Assembly (NCBI RefSeq): GCF_002310495.1
Contig: NZ_CP023344.1
Coordinates: 806,001-870,000, forward strand
Reading direction: 5' to 3'
Origin: Nibricoccus aquaticus
GTDB taxonomy: Bacteria > Verrucomicrobiota > Verrucomicrobiia > Opitutales > Opitutaceae
Length of the DNA: 64,000 nucleotides
Both the position numbers and the translations under genes were made by a program. Below, piece by piece: positions 59,359 through 64,000 of the stretch. The notes beneath the pieces are model-generated. The model was not told the DNA's origin, did not search any database, and saw only the letters and a list, made by a program, of their open reading frames with translations. Each line of letters begins with the position of its first letter. The stretch's first letter is position 1.

Positions 59359-61731
59359 ATGAACGCAGCCGGCCCCGCCCCCTCCCCACGCGTCAGCGAA
59401 CGCGCCATCATCCTCGAAGCCGATCTCCTCAAACGCTTCTGGAGCCAGGCCGACCGCGCCTTCGCCATCCTCCTCCTCATCCAGTGGATCGCCGGCATCG
59501 GCCTCGCCCTCTGGTTCACCCCGCTCACCTGGATCGGCCGGCAGAGCCAGCCCCACGTCCACCTCTGGGCCGCCATCGTCCTCGGCGGCATCATCGCCCT
59601 GCCCGCCGCCGCCCTTGCGTATTGGCGCTCCGGGCACGCCTCCACCCGCTACGTCATCGCCGTCGCCCAGATGCTCGCCTCCTCGCTGCTCATCCACCTC
59701 ACCGGCGGCCGCATCGAAACCCATTTCCACGTCTTCGGCTCCCTCGCCTTCCTCACCTTCTACCGCGACTGGCGCGTCATCGTCATCGCCTCCGCCGTCG
59801 TCACCATCGACCACCTCGCCCGCGACCTCTTCTGGCCCATCTCCATCTTCGGCAGCGAGCTCGTCAGCCCTTGGCGCTGGCTGGAACACGCCGGCTGGGT
59901 CATCTTCGAAGACATCTTCCTCATCTACTCCGCCAGCCGCTCACGGAAACTGATCTCCGAATACGCCGTCAAACGCGCCGAAGCCGAAATCACCACCGAA
60001 CGCATCGAGGAGACCGTCCGCGAGCGCACCAAGGACCTCGCCGAGACCAACACCCGCCTGGAGGCCAACATCGAGGAACGCATCCGCGTCGAACAGGAGC
60101 TCAAGACCGCCAAGAACGCCGCCGACGCCGCCTCCCAGGCCAAGTCCGAGTTCCTCGCCAACATGTCCCACGAGATCCGCACCCCCATGAACGGCGTCAT
60201 GGGCATGACCAGCCTCCTCCTCGACACCCCCCTCAACAACCAGCAACGCGGCTTCACCGACACCATCCGCCAGAGCTGCGACTCCCTCCTCGTCGTCATT
60301 AACGACATCCTCGACTTCTCCAAGATCGAGTCCGGGAAAATGGAGCTCGAAGAACAGCCCTTCGACCTGCGTACCTGCATCGAGGATACTCTCGACCTCT
60401 TCAGCCAGAAAGCCGCCGAGAAGAAACTCGACCTCGCCTACCTCCTCCACGATTCCACGCCGCTACACTTGGTCGGCGACGCCACCCGCCTCCGCCAGAT
60501 CCTCGTCAACCTCATCGGCAACGGCATCAAATTCACCGCCCACGGCTCCGTCCTCGCCCGCGTCTCCAGCCGCCTCATCGGCCCCGCCGCCACCCGCTCC
60601 TCCGCCCCGCCCGAGACCTGGCACGAACTCCAGATCGAAGTCCGCGACACCGGCATCGGCATCCCCGCCGAACGCCTCGACCGCCTCTTCAAACACTTCA
60701 GCCAGGTCGATACCTCCATGTCCCGCCGCTACGGCGGCACCGGCCTCGGCCTCGCCATCGCCAAATCCCTCGCCGAAATCATGGGCGGTCGCATCTGGGT
60801 CGAGAGCGAACCCGGCAAAGGCTCCGCCTTCTTCTTCACCGTCCGCCTCCGCGCTTCCGAAAAACCCCTCGCCGCGGCTCCCGACCTCCCCCTCCTCAAA
60901 GGCAAAAACCTCCTCATCATCGACGACGGCGAGATCAACCGCCGCATCCTCCAGGTCCAGGCCCTCCGCTGGGGCATGATCCCCCACGAAGTCGCCTCCG
61001 GCCCCGCCGCCCTCGACTGGCTCGACACCGGCCGCCCCGTCGACGTCGCCATCCTCGACATGCAGATGCCCGACATGGACGGCCTCGTCCTCGCCACCCG
61101 TATCCACGCCCTGGCCACACACAAAAACCTCCCCCTCATCCTCCTCAGCTCCGCCGCCCACCAGCACGACCGCGACGACCCCCGCTGGCTCCACTTCGCC
61201 GCCCGCTTCAACAAACCCGTCAAATTCGTCCCCCTGCGCGACGCCCTCCTCACCGCCCTCGGCCACGCCCGCACCGAGCTCTCCGCCTCCCTTCCGAAAA
61301 GCACCGCCCCCCGCGGCCCCCGCCTCGCCGACGAACTCCCCCTCCGCATCCTCCTCACCGAGGATAACGTCGTGAACCAAAAAGTCGCCTCCCGCTTCCT
61401 CGAACTCATGGGCTACCGCTGCGACATCGCCGCCAACGGCCGCGAATCCCTCGAATGCCTCGCCCGCCAGCCCTACGACATCGTCCTCATGGACGTCCAG
61501 ATGCCCGAGATGGATGGCTACGCCGCCACCGCCGCCATCCACGAACGCTTCACCGCCGAAACCCGCCCCCAGATCATCGCCCTCACCGCACACGCCAGCG
61601 TCCAAGACCGCGAACTCTGCCTGAGCCGCGGCATGGACGACTACCTCACCAAGCCGATCGTCCCCGCCGTGCTTGCCCAAAAACTACGCGACGCCGCCGC
61701 CCGCCTCGGCCGCCCCTCCGCCGCCGCCTAG
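59359..61731 (+). CDS. Membrane hybrid histidine kinase with two receiver domains
   Basis: 790 residues. Residues 34-195 hold about five membrane helices with the conserved histidine-containing block [20 protein letters not shown] and DHLARD. A coiled-coil (200-255) is followed by HisKA with His271 in [16 protein letters not shown] box [16 protein letters not shown] and [12 protein letters not shown]. Two receivers follow; the first has [11 protein letters not shown] and lacks some features (IIDDGE in place of DD/ED), the second has [13 protein letters not shown] and [13 protein letters not shown]. No HPt domain is in the protein. It starts 4 bp after the thioredoxin-like gene. Confidence 0.94.
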   Translation: MNAAGPAPSPRVSERAIILEADLLKRFWSQADRAFAILLLIQWIAGIGLALWFTPLTWIGRQSQPHVHLWAAIVLGGIIALPAAALAYWRSGHASTRYVIAVAQMLASSLLIHLTGGRIETHFHVFGSLAFLTFYRDWRVIVIASAVVTIDHLARDLFWPISIFGSELVSPWRWLEHAGWVIFEDIFLIYSASRSRKLISEYAVKRAEAEITTERIEETVRERTKDLAETNTRLEANIEERIRVEQELKTAKNAADAASQAKSEFLANMSHEIRTPMNGVMGMTSLLLDTPLNNQQRGFTDTIRQSCDSLLVVINDILDFSKIESGKMELEEQPFDLRTCIEDTLDLFSQKAAEKKLDLAYLLHDSTPLHLVGDATRLRQILVNLIGNGIKFTAHGSVLARVSSRLIGPAATRSSAPPETWHELQIEVRDTGIGIPAERLDRLFKHFSQVDTSMSRRYGGTGLGLAIAKSLAEIMGGRIWVESEPGKGSAFFFTVRLRASEKPLAAAPDLPLLKGKNLLIIDDGEINRRILQVQALRWGMIPHEVASGPAALDWLDTGRPVDVAILDMQMPDMDGLVLATRIHALATHKNLPLILLSSAAHQHDRDDPRWLHFAARFNKPVKFVPLRDALLTALGHARTELSASLPKSTAPRGPRLADELPLRILLTEDNVVNQKVASRFLELMGYRCDIAANGRESLECLARQPYDIVLMDVQMPEMDGYAATAAIHERFTAETRPQIIALTAHASVQDRELCLSRGMDDYLTKPIVPAVLAQKLRDAAARLGRPSAAA

Positions 61732-61738
61732 TAGCCAC

Positions 61739-61760
61739 GAGCGCCAGCGAGTGGGCGCTC
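61739..61760 (+). terminator. Hairpin after the hybrid kinase gene
   Basis: GAGCGCC / GGCGCTC stem (61739-61745 and 61754-61760) just past the stop. No T-run follows, so termination strength is uncertain. Confidence 0.35.
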
Positions 61761-61892
61761 TGCCCGACATCGCTCACTTCCCCGGCCAGTCCTCGCCGCC
61801 TGCGCGCCACCGGCATAGTCCCCCTTTGCGTGAGCCAGCCTCCCCACGCTTGCCCCATCGCCCCGGCTTTGTTTCAGAACCAACGCCCGCCG

Positions 61893-63086
61893 ATGCCCAC
61901 CACCCCGCCCACCCGACGCCCCCGCATCCTGCAGGTCGTCTCCCACCTCGCCCTGGGCGGCGCCGAACGCGTGGCACTCAACATCACCGACGCGCTCCGC
62001 CACGACTTCGACTTTCACCTCTACGCCGTCCGCGGCATCGAACCCGGTGAACTCGGCTCCTCTCTCGCCGCTGAAGTCCACACGCTCGGCATCCCTCTCC
62101 ACCTCGGTGCCCGCGTCCCCATGCGCTTCGGCGGCGTTATCACGAGCGGCATCGGCCTCACCCGCGTGGTGAAACGCGTCTGCCCCGACCTCATCCACCT
62201 TCACACCGAAATCCCCGAAGCCGCCTACGCCGCGATGGTCACCGCCTCGCCTGCACTCCGCGCGATCCCCGTCGTCCGCACCATCCACAACACCGTCTTC
62301 TGGAAGTTCTGGCGCGCGCTCGGTCGCTGGTGCGACCGCCGCCTTCCCCACGCCTTCATTGCCGGCGTCTCCCCCGGCTGCGTCACCGCCTTCCAACACC
62401 TGCGCGAAGAATCCCGCGCCCCCGCTCCGCCCGCCGCCATCACGATCTTCAACGGCGTACCTTCCCCCTCTTTCCCACAACCTCTCCCCTCCTCCGACGA
62501 TACCCAGCCCGTGAAACTCGTCTTCGGCGGCCGCCTCGAAGAACAAAAAGGCACCGACCTCCTCCCCGCCATCCTCGCCCAGGTCCGACCACCGCCGCGC
62601 GGTGCCCAACTCGTCATCTTCGGCACCGGCTCGCACGAAACGCTCCTGCGCAAACTCGCCCAAAATTCTCCCGCCGGCTGGTCACTCGAACTCCGCGCCC
62701 CCACCCGCGACTTCGCTCAACAACTCTCCCGCTACGACCTAGTCCTCATGCCCTCGCGCTACGAAGGCCTCGGCCTCGTCGCCGTTGAAGCTGCGCTCGC
62801 CGGAGTGCCCGTCGTCGCCACCGACGCCGAGGGCCTCCGCGACGTTTTCCCCGCAGATCATCCGTGGCTCGCGAAGCCCGGCGACTCCACTAGCTTCGCC
62901 GAAAAACTCCAGCACGCGCTCGACCAGCCATCGCACTGGCGCGAAGTCGCCCTACGCTCTCAAATCTTCGCGCAGTCCCACTTCAGCATTGGCGCCATGT
63001 CCCGCGCTTATCACCAGCTCTACCATCAGGCGCTGCGCCTCCCTTCGGAAAACCCCACTGCGGGGCAGTCCCCGCGCACACCATGA
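61893..63086 (+). CDS. GT4-type glycosyltransferase
   Basis: 397 residues from the ATG at 61893; the open frame before it belongs to another reading frame of the kinase. GT-B signatures: ILQVVSHLALGGAERVALN at the start, HLHTEIPEAAY, FGGRLEEQKGTDLL and MPSRYEGLGLVAVEAALAGV with the acidic EGLG motif. Likely builds a surface polysaccharide together with the flippase, whose ATG overlaps its stop. Confidence 0.9.
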   Translation: MPTTPPTRRPRILQVVSHLALGGAERVALNITDALRHDFDFHLYAVRGIEPGELGSSLAAEVHTLGIPLHLGARVPMRFGGVITSGIGLTRVVKRVCPDLIHLHTEIPEAAYAAMVTASPALRAIPVVRTIHNTVFWKFWRALGRWCDRRLPHAFIAGVSPGCVTAFQHLREESRAPAPPAAITIFNGVPSPSFPQPLPSSDDTQPVKLVFGGRLEEQKGTDLLPAILAQVRPPPRGAQLVIFGTGSHETLLRKLAQNSPAGWSLELRAPTRDFAQQLSRYDLVLMPSRYEGLGLVAVEAALAGVPVVATDAEGLRDVFPADHPWLAKPGDSTSFAEKLQHALDQPSHWREVALRSQIFAQSHFSIGAMSRAYHQLYHQALRLPSENPTAGQSPRTP

Positions 63087-64000
63087 GTTCGCTGCTCGCC
63101 CGCACGCGCGACCGACTTCTCCCCATCGTCCTGAGCCAGGCGATCGGCCTCCTCTGCGGACTCATCGGCGTGCGCCTCGTCTCGCACTGGATTCCTCCCG
63201 CCACGCTCGGCAGCTACGGCGTGTTCCTGACCTTCACCACCCTCGGTCTCTGGGTCGTCCACGCCGGTCTCATCAAATTCATCACCCGACACTGGGCCTC
63301 CTCCACCGATCAAGCCGCACTCCTCCGCACCTGCGTCCACTCTTGGACGAAAAAACTCCTCTGGCTCGCCCCCGCAGCCCTCGCCGCCGCTTGTATCATC
63401 GAACGGGAAAACCCCCTCAACACCTCCGCACTCTCCGTCACACTCTTCCTTTCATCCGCCTTGATCGCGCTGGGCGTCATCGCTCAAAGCGCGCTGCAAG
63501 CAGCCCGCCGTTACTGGACCGATCTCACCGTCTCCGCCACCGGCTCGCTCACCCGCACCTTCCTTCCACCGCTCCTCTTCCTCGCGTTCGACAACGCCCT
63601 CGGCCTCTACCTCGGCTTCTGCCTTCACGCGCTCCTCTTCGCCCTTACCGCGCTGTGGATGGTGCGAGGCTCCATCCACCCAGCGACCGCCTCATCGACC
63701 GCCCCGGCCATCACCCCGATCTACGACGGTGCCTTCTTCGCCATCCTCTCGCTCACCGGCTGGATGCTCATGGGCATCAACCGCTGGATCGTCGCCGGCT
63801 TCTTCGGAGAAACCACCGCCGGCTTCTTCACCCTCGCCGGAAACCTCGCCCAAATCGCCCCCGCCATGCTCGGCGCGGTCTTCATGCAATACTTCCAGCC
63901 CGGCCTCTTCGCCTCGCCGCACACCACCGTATCCGAACGGCGGGCACTCGCCCGCCGTGTGGATCTGACCGCGCTCGCCTACACTGTGCTCGCGCTCGCC
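63083..64000 (+). CDS. Polysaccharide flippase/O-antigen exporter (partial)
   Basis: First 306 residues; the frame runs off the right edge. Starts with ATGA overlap of the glycosyltransferase gene. Multiple membrane helices: LPIVLSQAIGLLCGLIGVRL, SYGVFLTFTTLGLWVV, LLWLAPAALAAACI and later GWMLMGINRWIVAGFFGETTAG. The last stretch is the common Wzx/PST-type pattern. It should move a lipid-linked saccharide across the inner membrane. Confidence 0.85.
   Translation, partial: MSSLLARTRDRLLPIVLSQAIGLLCGLIGVRLVSHWIPPATLGSYGVFLTFTTLGLWVVHAGLIKFITRHWASSTDQAALLRTCVHSWTKKLLWLAPAALAAACIIERENPLNTSALSVTLFLSSALIALGVIAQSALQAARRYWTDLTVSATGSLTRTFLPPLLFLAFDNALGLYLGFCLHALLFALTALWMVRGSIHPATASSTAPAITPIYDGAFFAILSLTGWMLMGINRWIVAGFFGETTAGFFTLAGNLAQIAPAMLGAVFMQYFQPGLFASPHTTVSERRALARRVDLTALAYTVLALA

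Overview
The window is GC-rich bacterial chromosome. Its gene set (pectin and arabinan hydrolases, RapA, a PHP-type EndoQ-like nuclease, DUF5069, an ECF42 sigma factor with its DGPF partner, clade II nos genes) fits an opitutacean member of the Verrucomicrobiota. That placement is inference from gene content and codon bias; no ribosomal RNA or marker gene is present to prove it.

Left flank (1-26214). A heavy-metal P-type ATPase runs off the left edge. It is followed by a secreted SIMPL-like protein, a GH43 glycosidase, an unusual NAD-dependent DNA ligase with a signal peptide and no BRCT domain, a secreted TPR protein, a three-gene sugar ABC importer (binding protein plus two permeases), a periplasmic thioredoxin, an EndoQ-like protein, a small lipoprotein, a PL9-type pectate lyase, RapA, DUF5069, an amidohydrolase, a ferredoxin/LysR divergent pair, a TPM-domain protein, a CE12-like esterase with lectin repeats, an ECF42/DGPF pair and an EEP-family phosphatase. 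GH43, PL9, CE12 and the importer suggest use of pectin and arabinan.

Integrated element (26268-47098). tRNA-His(GTG) is followed by a tyrosine recombinase. A 29-bp copy of the tRNA 3' end recurs at 47070-47098, so these are the two att sites of a ~20.8-kb integrated element. It carries a small HTH protein, a MobF relaxase with a hairpin-rich candidate oriT, and several gene remnants, but no type IV secretion genes, so it looks like an integrative mobilizable element. Its cargo is a non-canonical Nramp-type transporter, two DUF2934 proteins, a five-gene KaiC-like ATPase / histidine kinase / response regulator operon, and a glycosyltransferase-toroid fusion paired with a GH130 enzyme. The KaiC operon is the most interesting system in the window.

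Right flank (47099-64000). A clade II nitrous oxide reductase cluster reads on the minus strand: azurin, nosZ, a nosB-like membrane gene, nosD, nosF, nosY. Divergent from it are a CusF-SCO copper chaperone and a GNAT protein, then a CopD-like membrane protein and an OprC/NosA-type TonB copper receptor. Three FNR/DNR-type palindromes (TTGAT-N4-ATCAA or one mismatch) lie in the two divergent promoter regions, so copper uptake and N2O respiration probably form one low-oxygen or NO-responsive regulon. The window ends with a DUF4105 protein, a thioredoxin-like membrane-anchored protein, a large hybrid histidine kinase, a GT4 glycosyltransferase and a truncated polysaccharide flippase.
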